Source: Roseovarius marisflavi | Lineage (GTDB): Bacteria; Pseudomonadota; Alphaproteobacteria; Rhodobacterales; Rhodobacteraceae | Assembly: GCF_900142625.1 (NCBI RefSeq) | Contig: NZ_FRBN01000003.1 | Location: 1-64,000 of the forward strand | Direction: 5' to 3' | DNA: 64,000 nucleotides | Shown here: in pieces, positions 18,578-28,432 of the stretch | How positions within the stretch are numbered: the stretch's first letter is position 1 | Layout: the number at the start of each line of letters is the position of its first letter | Program-made: the position numbers and the translations under genes | The notes under the pieces: model-generated | The model's database searches: none | Seen by the model: only the letters and a program-made list of their open reading frames with translations | What the model was told of the DNA's origin: nothing

Positions 18578-19487
18578 TCACACCTCCGCGAGACGGGCCT
18601 TGATTTGGTCGCGGAGGGTTGTGGCTTTGGTGTGATCGTAAGACATGTGCTCGGGGTCATAGACCGTCAGCGCGGCCTCGACATGCTCTAGCGCGGCACG
18701 CAGATGCGGAAGGGGATCGGCCGTGGCGTTACGATCGGCGCGGGCCAGCTCGCAGATCGTCAGATTTCCCTGTGTAATGGCCCAGTCTACCGGGTGATCT
18801 TGCCGGGTGCGCACGGTGAGGGCACCGCGACAGGCGGTCACGGCCTCGGCCAGCAGGTCTGTGCCCGCCGCGCCCTCGGTTCGGGCGGCTTGGTTTTGCA
18901 GGGCATTGCCGAGGTTGTTTTGGGTCGTCGCCCACCCGGTCAAGCATGATTGCAATGCCGTCGGTTGTGCGGGCGATGTCGAGCAGGGTTTCTTCGCTCA
19001 GTTGCGCGCGAAACGCCTTGTCGTCATAGCAAACGCGCATCAACGCGGTGAGGGCGCGGCGGATCAGGGTTTTGACCTCATCGGTGTCGCCATCAAACGG
19101 GATGGTGTTTTGAAGGAGGGTGACCAGAGCGGTGATCCGCTCTTGCGCCGTGTCTTTCTAATAGGCCGCAATCAGGCTCTGGGAATTGAGGCTCTGATGT
19201 TCCTGGCGGTCCTGCAACAGGGTTTCGACGCGGATGAGATTGACCCCGGCAAATTCCGGCGTATCGCGGAGCGCGGTGAGCGTTGCCTTGGCCGCCGCGT
19301 CCCAGGCGCATTTGGCGCAGGTTTTGCGAAGAGTGACGCCGATAGCGGCCAGCCCGGCCATGCCCGTGGCGGCAAGTGTGCCGCCCGACGGATCGCCCAG
19401 GGCGAAGGCCAATGCGCCGACACAGATGGTGCCGCTATGGGTGGCGATGTTTTCAAATGTACTTATACGCGCCACTTCCCCGGTCAA
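18578..19487 (-). pseudogene. decayed TPR-repeat protein gene
   Basis: Three pieces on the minus strand appear to belong to one gene. The 5' piece (19487-19158) starts at a TTG and encodes an Ala/Gly-rich segment with TLRKTCAKCAWDAA and then NSQSLIAAY before an in-frame TAG at 19158. The same frame resumes (KDTAQERITALVTLLQ ... EETLLDIARTTDG) to about 18960. Beyond this the similarity jumps frame to WATTQNNLGNALQNQ and VDWAITQGNLTICELA (18955-18578), which are degenerate tetratricopeptide repeats of the NNLGN type. So a premature stop and a frameshift, probably with loss of repeats, are present. Function of the intact protein is unknown; related long TPR proteins often carry signalling or defence-like N-terminal domains, but that is only an inference. 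Confidence 0.65.
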
Positions 19488-19541
19488 CCCAGAGCAAGGT
19501 GGCCCAACCGGGGATTGAAAGCAAGCGGCTCGGGTGGGGGC

Positions 19542-19563
19542 GCGTGGGTTTCACCCACCCTAC
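19542..19563. repeat. half copy of a REP-like element
   Basis: GTGGGTTTCACCCACCCTAC with flanking GC is the same sequence as one arm of the inverted repeat at 31950-32017. Here only one arm is present. It overlaps the end of the thioesterase gene: the TAG stop at 19560-19562 lies inside the repeat. Confidence 0.75.
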
Positions 19564-20042
19564 GCTTTACGCTGGATGCCGATTTTGTGGCCGATGCCGT
19601 CGGGGCGCGGCAGGGTGGCGTGGGTTTTGGCCATGGCGGCGACGCGGGTCACGATGTCGTCGGGCATGGGCGCGACGCGCGGGCCGGAGAGATCCACGTG
19701 CAGGGTCATGCCCTCGCCGGTGGCGGCAAGCCAGCCGTCCTGATGGTACAACTCCTGAAAGCTGTGAAAGCGCTTTTCGTCGTGACCAAGCAGGTGAAAG
19801 GTGCTGCGCACCCGGTCGCCAAGCTTGATCTCGCGCAGGTAGCGGATGTGGAATTCGGCTGAAAAGGTGCTGTGGCCGCGTGTCTTGACGTACTCCGGGC
19901 CGAAACCCATCTCGGCGAAGGCCTCGTCCGCGCAGCGGTCAAACAGCACGGTGTAATAGCCCATGTTCATGTGGCCGTTGAAATCGATCCAGCCCTCTTC
20001 GACGCTGTGAAAGGAGGACAGGAAGGGGGATGCATCGGACAT
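19560..20042 (-). CDS. hotdog-fold acyl-CoA thioesterase
   Basis: 4-hydroxybenzoyl-CoA thioesterase-like protein of 160 aa. The N-terminal segment WIDFNGHMNMGYYTVLFDRC carries the Asp/His region of the active site, followed by the hotdog helix and strands (SAEFHIRYLREIKLGD). Close relatives include the betainyl-CoA thioesterases of carnitine degradation, but no carnitine genes are nearby, so the substrate is open. The last codons and stop derive from a repeat arm, so the C-terminus may be altered compared with relatives. Confidence 0.85.
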   Translation of the reverse strand: MSDASPFLSSFHSVEEGWIDFNGHMNMGYYTVLFDRCADEAFAEMGFGPEYVKTRGHSTFSAEFHIRYLREIKLGDRVRSTFHLLGHDEKRFHSFQELYHQDGWLAATGEGMTLHVDLSGPRVAPMPDDIVTRVAAMAKTHATLPRPDGIGHKIGIQRKA

Positions 20043-20126
20043 GGGCGCGCTCTTTTCGTTTAAGATCGCGCCTTCTTTAAGGGATGGCGAGGGTGGTATG
20101 CAATGGTGTGCGGGTCTGTCAGCATG

Positions 20127-20996
20127 TTATCCCCAAGGACCGGCCAAGCCTTGTGTTTGCTCCCCTGCCATTTCGCGCAGGGCGCGGATGCGGTTGGCCG
20201 GATCGGGGTGGGTTGAAAACAGCCGGTCGCGGGCATGGGCATGCAGCGGGTTAATGATGAACATATGCGCCGTGGCGGGGTTGCGCTCGGCGCTGTCATT
20301 GTCGATCCGCGCGGCGAGCCCCGATATCCGTTCAAGCGCCGAGGCGAGCCAGAGCGGGTTGCCGCAAATCTCGGCGCCGATGCGGTCGGCCTCGTATTCG
20401 CGGCTGCGGCTGATGGCCATCTGTACAAGGCCAGCGGCCAGCGGGGCCAGCACCATCAGCGCCAGCGTGCCGATCAGGCCGAGCGAATTGTTGCGGTTGT
20501 TGCCGAAGAACATCGCGAAATTCGCCAGCATGGTAATCGCCCCGGCGAAGGTCGCGGTGATGGTCATGATGGTGGTGTCATGGTTGCGGATATGGGCCAG
20601 CTCATGCGCCATGACGGCGGCGATTTCGGCTTCGCTCAGCCGGGTCAAAAGGCCGGTGGTTGCGGCCACGGCGGCATTTTCCGGATTGCGCCCGGTGGCA
20701 AAGGCGTTGGGCTGAGCATTTTGCAGGATATAGACCTTTGGGCGCGGCATGCCCGCGCGATCGGCCATGTCATGCACCAGCCGTTCAAGCGCTTTGCCTT
20801 GTGGACCGCTTGCCGTGCGGGCGTCGTGCATCCGCAACACCGCGCGATCCGAATTCCACCAGGTGTAGGCGTTCATCGCGAGCGCAATGACAAGCGCGAT
20901 CATTGCGCCGCCGGTGCCGCCCAACAGCGCGCCGATCCCAAGAAAAAGTGCGGTCATCGCCGCCATCAAGACGGCGGTACGCAGATATCCCATCAT
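20127..20996 (-). CDS. htpX: membrane zinc protease HtpX
   Basis: M48 family protease of the inner membrane that takes part in quality control of membrane proteins. Two N-terminal helices (residues 5-40) are followed by the zinc motif [10 protein letters not shown] near residue 130, and two further helices around residues 145-190. The third ligand is in [13 protein letters not shown]. The C-terminus has the conserved [17 protein letters not shown]. Length 289 aa is standard. It is divergent from a sulfotransferase gene. Confidence 0.95.
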   Translation of the reverse strand: MMGYLRTAVLMAAMTALFLGIGALLGGTGGAMIALVIALAMNAYTWWNSDRAVLRMHDARTASGPQGKALERLVHDMADRAGMPRPKVYILQNAQPNAFATGRNPENAAVAATTGLLTRLSEAEIAAVMAHELAHIRNHDTTIMTITATFAGAITMLANFAMFFGNNRNNSLGLIGTLALMVLAPLAAGLVQMAISRSREYEADRIGAEICGNPLWLASALERISGLAARIDNDSAERNPATAHMFIINPLHAHARDRLFSTHPDPANRIRALREMAGEQTQGLAGPWG

Positions 20997-21069
20997 GATT
21001 TTACCCCCGGTTTTCCATGACCGCTATATGGGGGCTTTCAGCTGCGTGACAAGCGGGTAGGGTGGGGGC

Positions 21070-21717
21070 ATGATCATCTCATCCGGGCGCGGTTTCATCT
21101 TTGTGCATATCCCCAAGACCGGTGGCACCTCTATGGCGCTGGCGCTTGAGGGGCGCGCGATGGCCGATGATATCCTGATTGGCGACACGCCCAAGGCGAA
21201 ACGGCGCGCCGGGCGGTTAAAGGGGGCACAGGCGGCAGGGCGATTGTGGAAACACGCGACGCTGGCGGATATCGACGGGCTTGTGCCCCTATCCACGATC
21301 CGCGAGGCGTTTACCTTTACCCTCGTGCGCAACCCTTGGGATCGCATGGTCAGCTATTATCACTGGCTGCGCGGACAAACGTTTGACCATCCTGCGGTGC
21401 ACCTTGCCCAGAGGGTTGATTTCAGCGGCTTTCTGAACGCAGCGCTGACGCAAAAGGCCTGGGTTGCCAGCCCGGCGCGGATCTATATGACCGCCTCGGA
21501 TGGGGCGCAGTATTGCTCCCGCTATATCCGGCTTGAGCATCTTGACGAGGATGCCGCCCCGCTTTGGGCCCATCTTGGTTTCAGGCTTGATCTGCCGCGG
21601 GCCAACCGCTCGTCGCGCGAAATTGCCGATTACCGCAGCTATTACAGCGATTCTGACGCCGCCCTTTTGGCGCGACTCTCGGCCGAGGATATCGCCCGGT
21701 TCGGCTATGCCTTTTAG
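21070..21717 (+). CDS. sulfotransferase family protein
   Basis: A 215-residue protein with the 5'-phosphosulfate loop of PAPS-dependent sulfotransferases at the N-terminus, FVHIPKTGGTSMA, and the 3'-phosphate-binding segment TLVRNPWDRMVSYYHWLRG. The ending FGYAF is common in bacterial family-2 sulfotransferases. The acceptor is unknown; such genes in roseobacters often modify surface carbohydrate. No glycan cluster surrounds it here. Confidence 0.85.
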   Translation: MIISSGRGFIFVHIPKTGGTSMALALEGRAMADDILIGDTPKAKRRAGRLKGAQAAGRLWKHATLADIDGLVPLSTIREAFTFTLVRNPWDRMVSYYHWLRGQTFDHPAVHLAQRVDFSGFLNAALTQKAWVASPARIYMTASDGAQYCSRYIRLEHLDEDAAPLWAHLGFRLDLPRANRSSREIADYRSYYSDSDAALLARLSAEDIARFGYAF

Positions 21718-21864
21718 CACTTTTTCGTGAGATTGGCCGGGATTTGTTAACCAATCGTAAATGCGTCAGCATGCTGTCGCCTCAGAGGCAACGATGCCTT
21801 TTTTCTGCCTTTTTCCGGGCCAAATCGTGTCACGATAATGGAAATTTAGTAGTTTGAGGCAAAG

Positions 21865-22578
21865 ATGGACCTGCCTGCTGCTATGGGCGCTGCTGATATT
21901 TATGTGGGACGGATGATGCTGGGTTGGATTGGCGCAAAAACCGGAAAACCGATTTGGGGGGAGGCGCCGAAGGGGACGGCGCAAGACCCTGACGGTGTGA
22001 TGACCGGACTGGTGTCGGGCACACGTGTGGCCACGGCTACGGGCTGGCGCATGGTTGAGGCACTGACCGCCGGGGATCGCGTTCTGACCTTTGACAACGG
22101 GCTTCAGCCGCTGAGTGGTGTGACCCGTCAACCGCTCTGGACCGGAAGCTATGCCTGTCCGCAACAGTTCTGGCCGCTTGAACTTGCCTGTGGGGCGTTG
22201 GGCAACCGGGGTCCGCTGACAATCATGCCGCATCAGGCGGTCATGCTTGAGAGCGATATGGCCGAGACGATCTGGGGCGATCCCTTTGCCCTGCTGCCTG
22301 CGACGGCGCTGGATGGGGCTGATGGTGTGTCGCGCGTGCCGCCCGCCCCGGATGCCGAGGTGACGGTTCTGCATTTTGACGAGGAACAGGTGGTATTCGC
22401 CGAACATGGGCTGATGTTCCTCTGCCCGTCCTCGCGGGATTTGCTGGATTACGCCCTGGGGGATGATGAAGAGCCGCAGTATTCGGTGTTGCCGCTAAGC
22501 GAGGCGCGCCGTTTGACAATGGCGCTTGAAGCGGGGGCGGTTTTTACGCCCAGTGATACGTTGTTCGCCTCGGCCTGA
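21865..22578 (+). CDS. Hint (hedgehog/intein) domain protein
   Basis: The sequence from about residue 50, GLVSGTRVATATGWRMVEAL and GDRVLTFDNGLQPL, is the Hint_2 type domain seen in many Rhodobacterales proteins. Unlike inteins, the first residue of the domain block is not a Cys (GLVSGT), so autoprocessing is doubtful. Length 237 aa; the N-terminal 50 residues show no clear domain. A GAGG site five bases before the ATG supports the start. Stand-alone Hint proteins have no known function. Confidence 0.8.
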   Translation: MDLPAAMGAADIYVGRMMLGWIGAKTGKPIWGEAPKGTAQDPDGVMTGLVSGTRVATATGWRMVEALTAGDRVLTFDNGLQPLSGVTRQPLWTGSYACPQQFWPLELACGALGNRGPLTIMPHQAVMLESDMAETIWGDPFALLPATALDGADGVSRVPPAPDAEVTVLHFDEEQVVFAEHGLMFLCPSSRDLLDYALGDDEEPQYSVLPLSEARRLTMALEAGAVFTPSDTLFASA

Positions 22579-22769
22579 GGCGCTGATTTTTCACGCCCGC
22601 CATTTACCACCTCTCAGGGTCAGCCTGCCGACAGCTTGTCGCGCTCTTGCGTCCGCGCCGCGCAGATGTTTGCTACATTTCTTTTTGATCAAATTGTATT
22701 TCAGCACTGGTCAATCGGCACGTCCCGTCACAATGTCAGCTTTATTGACCTGTCACGTCGGAGGGCCCC

Positions 22770-23768
22770 ATGCCACGCAAACCCATTCGCATTGCCATCA
22801 ACGGCTTTGGCCGGATTGGCCGTACTCTTTTGCGCATTCTCATGCGCGATGCGGCTGATTTCGAGCTTGTCCTGATCAATGAGATCGAGCCGCTGGCAAC
22901 CTGCGCCTATCTGTTTCAATACGATAGCGTGTTTGGCCCCTGGCCGGGACAGGTGGGCACGGCGGAAAAGGCCCTGATCGTGGATGGCCGCAGCATCCCC
23001 TTTCACGGTGAATCCGATCTGCGCTCGCTTGATTTAACGGGGGTCGATCTTGTGCTGGAATGCACCGGAATGGGCGGCAAGCGCGCGATGGCCGAACGTG
23101 GCCTTGCCGCCGGGGCCGGTGCGGTTCTGGTCTCGGGGCCGTCGGCCGAGGCCGATATCACGCTGGTGATGGGCGCCAATGAGGAGGCGCTTGGGGATCA
23201 CCGGATCATTTCCAACGCGTCGTGCACCACCAACGCGCTTGCGCCGCTGCTCAAGATTCTGGACCAGAGTTTTGGCGTGATCAGCGGCCAGATGACCACC
23301 GTGCATTGCTATACCGGAAGCCAGCCAACCGTGGACAAGCCGCGCGCCGCCCCCGAGCGAAGCCGTGCGGCCGCTCTCTCGATGGTGCCCACCACCACCA
23401 GCGCGCAGCATCAGACCGACCTTGTTCTGCCCGCGATGAAGGGCCGGATCGAGGCGCGCGCGATCCGCGTGCCAACCGCCAGCGTGTCCTGCATCGACCT
23501 GACCGTGCAAACCCGCGCCGAGGTGACAGAGATCATGGTAAACACCCGCCTGAAAGAGGTGGCCGAGGCGCATGGCTATCTTGGCTGGACCGAACAGCCG
23601 CTGGTGTCGTCCGACCTGCGGGGGCGCCCGGAATCGATTATCCTGAGCGGGCCGCAAACCTCGGTTTCGGTTGGCGGATTGCTTCGGGTGTTCGGCTGGT
23701 ATGACAATGAATGGGGATTTTCGTGCCGGATGCTTGATATGGCCCGGCTGATCGGGCGGCGGGACTAG
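22770..23768 (+). CDS. glyceraldehyde-3-phosphate dehydrogenase family protein
   Basis: NAD(P)-binding dehydrogenase of the GapA/GapB/Epd family. GFGRIGRTLLR is the dinucleotide loop; the catalytic Cys152 is in SNASCTTNALAP, with the catalytic His in a GSQPTVDKP-linked HCYTG segment. The C-terminus has WYDNEWGFSCRMLD. The residue pair after the second strand is Asn-Glu (INEIEP) rather than Asn-Asp, as in erythrose-4-phosphate dehydrogenase, so the substrate may not be GAP. Length 332 aa is normal. It converges on the SPOR gene with 18 bases between stops. Confidence 0.9.
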   Translation: MPRKPIRIAINGFGRIGRTLLRILMRDAADFELVLINEIEPLATCAYLFQYDSVFGPWPGQVGTAEKALIVDGRSIPFHGESDLRSLDLTGVDLVLECTGMGGKRAMAERGLAAGAGAVLVSGPSAEADITLVMGANEEALGDHRIISNASCTTNALAPLLKILDQSFGVISGQMTTVHCYTGSQPTVDKPRAAPERSRAAALSMVPTTTSAQHQTDLVLPAMKGRIEARAIRVPTASVSCIDLTVQTRAEVTEIMVNTRLKEVAEAHGYLGWTEQPLVSSDLRGRPESIILSGPQTSVSVGGLLRVFGWYDNEWGFSCRMLDMARLIGRRD

Positions 23769-23786
23769 ACCCGCCGCGCCCTCTTA

Positions 23787-25160
23787 TCACTTGCGCAAGA
23801 CCACCTTGCCAAAGCCCATACCGCGCAACTTGCTGACGCTCGCGTCAAGCTGTGCCTGGGTCTTGAACGGCCCGGCCAGCACAACGGTGAGGGCCTTGCC
23901 ATCCCGGTTGAGAGTGCCGCGTCGCGCAGGAAGCCCGGCGCGCGCGATCTTTTGCGCAGCGGCCTTGCCTTGGGCGGCATCGGCGAAAATACCGGCCTGT
24001 GCATAGCGATGGCTTGCCGCATCGGCGCTTTTCTTGGGCACAGAGCGGCTCGAGACCGTGGCGCGCGGGGCCTGTGCCGCCACAGGTTTGACCCGCGCAA
24101 TGCGGCGCACCGTGATCGGGTCGGGCACGACGCGGCCTTGGGTCGAGACGGTCACACCGGCGGCGCGCTGTTGTTCAAAGCTGGTATAGGGCGGCATGAG
24201 ACCGGGGAAATTGTGGCTCACTTCATGGCCCGAGCGGCGATTGATCAGGCGGCGCGGCACGGTGTTGGTCCAAATGACCTCCATCTGGTCCATGCCTGCA
24301 TAGGTCTGATGGGCGCGCTTGAGGTTCAGGCGATCATCCTCCCACACGGGTTTGTAACCCTCGGGAACATAGACACCCTCGACGCTGTTTTTCTGGCGCG
24401 CATAGATGCGGGCGGGGGCAACTCGGGCTGCGCGACCGGCATGGCCGGTGCTGCGCGCGGCGCTCTCGCGGGTCACGAGTCTGGGCTGGACGCCGGGCGT
24501 TTTCAGCCGATTGCCATAGGTCACATGCGGCGTTGCTTGCGGGCCGCAGCGTACCGGCGATCCCTTGTGCTGCACCATATAGGCCGCCGACAGGCTGCTC
24601 ATCCCGGCACAGGCGGTGCGTGAGGGATCAGGCGGGGCGATGATCGTGCCGCGCTGCGTGGCTTTGGGCGCGGCGGCCTTGCGTACGGGTGTTGGGGATG
24701 CGGGGGCTTTACGCACAGGCGCCACGGCAACGGCCGGGGCGGTTTTGGCCGTGCGGCGCACTGTTTTAGGGGTCGCGGCGGCGGCACGTCCTACCTGTTT
24801 CGGCGGCGTGGCTTTCGCGGCGGGCGCGCTCACGGCGCGTGCCGGCTTGGCCGGGGCGGGGGCAATGGCCGCAACCTCTGCCGGTGCCGGTTTGGCGGCA
24901 GGAGCCGCCTTGGCAACGCTCGGCTGGAAGCCGCAGAGCGCCTTGCGGTCGCGGGTGATCCGCGGCACCCATGTCACATTTGCGCCAATGCCGGCACGAA
25001 TGAAGACACAGCCGTTGCTATCCACATATTGCCGACCCTGATAAGAGCTGGCCGGGAATTCGGCGGGCGTTGGCGCGTCGCGCAGTGATTGCGCATTGCC
25101 TTGCACCGCCCCAAACAGGGCGGCGGCGATGGCGATAAAGGAAAGTCTCGACAGGTTCAT
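23787..25160 (-). CDS. SPOR domain protein, exported
   Basis: A 457-residue protein with an N-terminal signal peptide (LSFIAIAAALFGAVQGNAQ), a long Ala/Pro/Lys-rich low-complexity region (about residues 80-185), a middle part with conserved CGPQATPHVTYGNRLKTPG and RSGHEVSHNFPG, and a C-terminal SPOR domain (HRYAQAGIFADAAQGKAA to the end). SPOR domains bind denuded peptidoglycan at division septa. The likely place is the periplasm or outer membrane; partner unknown. Confidence 0.85.
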   Translation of the reverse strand: MNLSRLSFIAIAAALFGAVQGNAQSLRDAPTPAEFPASSYQGRQYVDSNGCVFIRAGIGANVTWVPRITRDRKALCGFQPSVAKAAPAAKPAPAEVAAIAPAPAKPARAVSAPAAKATPPKQVGRAAAATPKTVRRTAKTAPAVAVAPVRKAPASPTPVRKAAAPKATQRGTIIAPPDPSRTACAGMSSLSAAYMVQHKGSPVRCGPQATPHVTYGNRLKTPGVQPRLVTRESAARSTGHAGRAARVAPARIYARQKNSVEGVYVPEGYKPVWEDDRLNLKRAHQTYAGMDQMEVIWTNTVPRRLINRRSGHEVSHNFPGLMPPYTSFEQQRAAGVTVSTQGRVVPDPITVRRIARVKPVAAQAPRATVSSRSVPKKSADAASHRYAQAGIFADAAQGKAAAQKIARAGLPARRGTLNRDGKALTVVLAGPFKTQAQLDASVSKLRGMGFGKVVLRK

Positions 25161-25225
25161 TTTACCCTCGGATACAGTTGAGAGCAGATTGTCTTATTTT
25201 CGCCATGTAGTAAACAGTTTATAGC

Positions 25226-25858
25226 TTATCTTGTGCCGAACATCCGGTCGCCCGCATCCCCTAGTCCCGGAAGGATATACCCCTTTTCGTTCAGCCGCGT
25301 GTCGACAGAGGCGGTTACGATCGGCACATCGGGGTGTGCCTCTTTCATGCGGGCGACGCCTTCGGGGGCGGCAAGCAGGCACAGAAACCGGATATTGGTG
25401 GCGCCGGCATCCTTGAGCATCTGCACCGCCGCGGCAGAGGAATTGCCGGTGGCGAGCATCGGATCAACCACGATGACAAGGCGCTCTGACAGGTTTTCGG
25501 GCACTTTGAAGTAGTATTTGACGGGTTGAAGGGTCTTTTCATCACGGTAAAGCCCGACAAAGCCAACCCGCGCCGAGGGAATGAGTTCGAGCATGCCATC
25601 AAGCAACCCGTTGCCGGCCCGCAGGATCGAGATCAGCGCAAGCTTGCGCCCGGCAAGCACCGGGGCATCCATTTTCTCAAGCGGGGTCTCGATCTCTTTC
25701 GTGGTCATCGGAAGCTCGCGGGTGACCTCATAGGCCAAAAGCTGGCTGATCTCGCGCAAAAGCTGACGAAATACCGCCGTCGAGGTCTCCTTTTCCCGCA
25801 TCAAAGAGAGCTTGTGTTGCACGAGGGGGTGATTAACGATGGTCAGATGCTGGGTCAT
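25226..25858 (-). CDS. upp: uracil phosphoribosyltransferase
   Basis: Salvages uracil to UMP with PRPP. The PRPP loop is [17 protein letters not shown], and the uracil-binding C-terminus has [20 protein letters not shown]. Length 210 aa matches the family; the ATG at 25858 with [16 protein letters not shown] matches the usual N-terminus and has AAAGGA upstream, so an in-frame extension of 23 codons is rejected. Confidence 0.97.
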   Translation of the reverse strand: MTQHLTIVNHPLVQHKLSLMREKETSTAVFRQLLREISQLLAYEVTRELPMTTKEIETPLEKMDAPVLAGRKLALISILRAGNGLLDGMLELIPSARVGFVGLYRDEKTLQPVKYYFKVPENLSERLVIVVDPMLATGNSSAAAVQMLKDAGATNIRFLCLLAAPEGVARMKEAHPDVPIVTASVDTRLNEKGYILPGLGDAGDRMFGTR

Positions 25859-26038
25859 GGGGGGTCCTTTGGGTCTGCGCAGCCATTGGGTTTGGTCTGT
25901 CATTCCAGAAATTGGCGCCAAGGGCAACGCCGGGTGAGCGCAGGTTTGAGTGTGGCGATGATCATTGCGCAGGACGCACTACACGTGCAAGCTGAGACTT
26001 GAAAAGTTGGCGCGGCATGATATGAGCGTGCCGGAAAG

Positions 26039-26058
26039 GTAGTTTAGTATTAAACTAC
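26039..26058. promoter_or_regulatory. operator-like palindrome upstream of maeB
   Basis: GTAGTTTA-GTAT-TAAACTAC is a perfect inverted repeat with 8-base arms, 24 bases upstream of the maeB ATG and next to its GAGGGGGGAGA ribosome site. Placement fits a repressor site or a leader hairpin. I do not know the cognate regulator. Confidence 0.55.
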
Positions 26059-26081
26059 TTGGTTTGAGGGGGGAGAATATC

Positions 26082-28361
26082 ATGACTGACACCCAGAAGG
26101 ATAACGCGCGTCAGGCAGCGCTGGATTACCACGAATTCCCCAAGCCCGGCAAGCTTGAGGTCCGCGCCACCAAGCCGATGGCTAACGGTCGCGATCTGGC
26201 AAGAGCGTATTCCCCCGGCGTCGCCGAGGCCTGTCTTGAGATCAAGGCCGACCCGGCGACCGCAAGCCGTTTTACCTCGCGCGGCAATCTTGTGGGCGTG
26301 GTCACCAATGGCACCGCCGTGCTTGGGCTTGGAAATATCGGCGCTCTGGCCTCAAAGCCGGTGATGGAAGGCAAGGCGGTCCTGTTCAAGAAGTTCGCCA
26401 ATATCGACTGTTTCGATATCGAGCTGAACGAAAGCGACCCCGAAAAGCTTGCCGATATTGTCTGTGCGCTCGAACCGACCTTTGGCGCGATCAACCTTGA
26501 GGACATCAAGGCGCCCGATTGTTTTATCGTTGAACGAATTTGCCGCGAGCGGATGAATATTCCGGTGTTTCACGACGATCAGCACGGCACCGCCATCGTT
26601 GTCGGGGCCGCCGCGACCAACGCGCTTTTCGTGGCAAAGAAAAAATTTGGCGAGATCAAGGTTGTCTCAACCGGCGGCGGGGCGGCGGGCATTGCCTGTC
26701 TCAACATGCTTCTCAAGCTGGGGGTCAAGCGCGAAAACGTCTGGCTGTGCGACATTCACGGGCTGGTTTACGAGGGCCGCGAGGTCGAGATGAACCCCGA
26801 AAAGGCCGCCTTTGCCCAGAAAAGCGATCTGCGCACGCTGGACGAGGTGATTGACGGGGCGGATTTGTTCCTCGGGCTGTCGGGGCCCAATATCCTCAAG
26901 CCCGAGATGGTCAAGAAAATGTCGAGCCAACCGATTGTGTTCGCGCTGGCCAATCCCAACCCCGAGATCATGCCCGATCTTGCCCGCGAGGCGGTGCCAG
27001 ATGCGATCATCGCGACCGGGCGCAGTGATTTTCCCAACCAGGTCAACAACGTGCTGTGTTTTCCGTTCATCTTTCGAGGCGCGCTTGATGCAGGCGCGAC
27101 CGAGATCAACGACGCGATGCAGATCGCCTGTGTGCAGGGCATCGCCGATCTGGCCCGCGCCAGCACAAGCGCCGAGGCCGCTGCCGCCTACCAGGGCGAG
27201 CAGATGACCTTTGGCGCCGATTACCTTATCCCCAAGCCGTTTGACCCGCGTCTGTCGGGCATCGTGTCCTCTGCTGTGGCGCGCGCAGCGATGGAAAGCG
27301 GCGTTGCGACCAAGCCGATTGACGATCTCAAATCCTATAAGGAAAAGCTTGACGCGAGCGTGTTCAAATCCGCCTTGCTCATGCGTCCTGTGTTTGAGGC
27401 TGCGGCCACCGCATCGCGCAAGATCGTCTTTACCGAGGGCGAAGACGAGCGCGTCTTGCGGGCCGCACAGGCCATTCTGGAAGAGACCACCGAACACCCC
27501 ATTTTGATTGGCCGCCCCTCGGTGATTGATCAGCGCTGCGAGCGTATGGGCCTTGATATCCGCCCCGGACGCGATTTTAACGTCGTCAATCCCGAGGACG
27601 ATCCGCGCTATCGCGATTATTGGCTAAGCTATCACGAGATCATGAAGCGGCGTGGCGTCACCCCTGACCTTGCCAAGGCGATCATGCGCACCAATACTAC
27701 GGCCATTGGCGCGGTGATGGTGCATCGCGGCGAGGCGGACAGCATGATTTGCGGCACCTTTGGTGAATACCACTGGCATCTGAATTACGTGACCCAGGTG
27801 CTTGGCAATGACGACTACACCCCACATGGCGCGCTTTCGATGATGATCCTTCAGGATGGGCCGCTGTTCATCGCGGACACCCATGTCAGGGTTTTTCCGA
27901 CGCCGGAAAACCTTGCTGAGACCGCAATCGGGGCCGCGCGCCACGTGCGTCGGTTCGGGATCGAGCCGAAAATCGCCTTTTGTTCACAGTCGCAATTCGG
28001 CAATCAGGAAAGCGATTCCGGCAAGCGTCTGCGCGCCGCGCTCGAATTGCTGGACAGCGCACCGCGCGACTTTATCTACGAGGGCGAAATGAATGCCGAT
28101 GCGGCCCTTGATGCGGATCTGCGCGAGCGGCTCTTGCCGGGCAACCGGATGCAGGGGGCGGCAAATGTGCTGATCTTCTCGAACTCGGATTCGGCCTCGG
28201 GCGTGCGCAACATTCTCAAGATGAAGGCCGGCGGGCTTGAGGTCGGGCCGATCCTGATGGGGATGGGCAATCGGGTGCATATCGTCAACCCGTCGATCAC
28301 TGCGCGGGGTCTTTTGAACATGGCCGCCATCGCGGGCACGCCCGTCGCGCATTACGGATAG
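26082..28361 (+). CDS. maeB: NADP-dependent malic enzyme with phosphotransacetylase-like C-terminal domain
   Basis: Oxidative decarboxylation of malate to pyruvate. The malic N-terminal domain has [12 protein letters not shown] and the conserved [13 protein letters not shown]; the NAD-binding domain has [17 protein letters not shown]. From about residue 430 a full phosphate acetyl/butyryl-transferase domain follows ([16 protein letters not shown], with the [16 protein letters not shown] segment), which in known MaeB proteins is regulatory rather than catalytic. Length 759 aa is standard. ATG 26082 is used because of the GGGGAG upstream. Confidence 0.96.
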   Translation: MTDTQKDNARQAALDYHEFPKPGKLEVRATKPMANGRDLARAYSPGVAEACLEIKADPATASRFTSRGNLVGVVTNGTAVLGLGNIGALASKPVMEGKAVLFKKFANIDCFDIELNESDPEKLADIVCALEPTFGAINLEDIKAPDCFIVERICRERMNIPVFHDDQHGTAIVVGAAATNALFVAKKKFGEIKVVSTGGGAAGIACLNMLLKLGVKRENVWLCDIHGLVYEGREVEMNPEKAAFAQKSDLRTLDEVIDGADLFLGLSGPNILKPEMVKKMSSQPIVFALANPNPEIMPDLAREAVPDAIIATGRSDFPNQVNNVLCFPFIFRGALDAGATEINDAMQIACVQGIADLARASTSAEAAAAYQGEQMTFGADYLIPKPFDPRLSGIVSSAVARAAMESGVATKPIDDLKSYKEKLDASVFKSALLMRPVFEAAATASRKIVFTEGEDERVLRAAQAILEETTEHPILIGRPSVIDQRCERMGLDIRPGRDFNVVNPEDDPRYRDYWLSYHEIMKRRGVTPDLAKAIMRTNTTAIGAVMVHRGEADSMICGTFGEYHWHLNYVTQVLGNDDYTPHGALSMMILQDGPLFIADTHVRVFPTPENLAETAIGAARHVRRFGIEPKIAFCSQSQFGNQESDSGKRLRAALELLDSAPRDFIYEGEMNADAALDADLRERLLPGNRMQGAANVLIFSNSDSASGVRNILKMKAGGLEVGPILMGMGNRVHIVNPSITARGLLNMAAIAGTPVAHYG

Positions 28362-28392
28362 GGCGTGCTCGGGGCGCTGGAGTGTAAAAGCT

Positions 28393-28420
28393 GACGCGGC
28401 ATTCTCAGAGGTGCCGCGTC
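28393..28420. terminator. bidirectional hairpin between maeB and aminotransferase
   Basis: GACGCGGCA (28393-28401) pairs perfectly with TGCCGCGTC (28412-28420) between two convergent genes. On the minus strand it is followed by AGCTTTTAC, a short U-run. Confidence 0.65.
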
Positions 28421-28432
28421 TGCGTTACAGCC

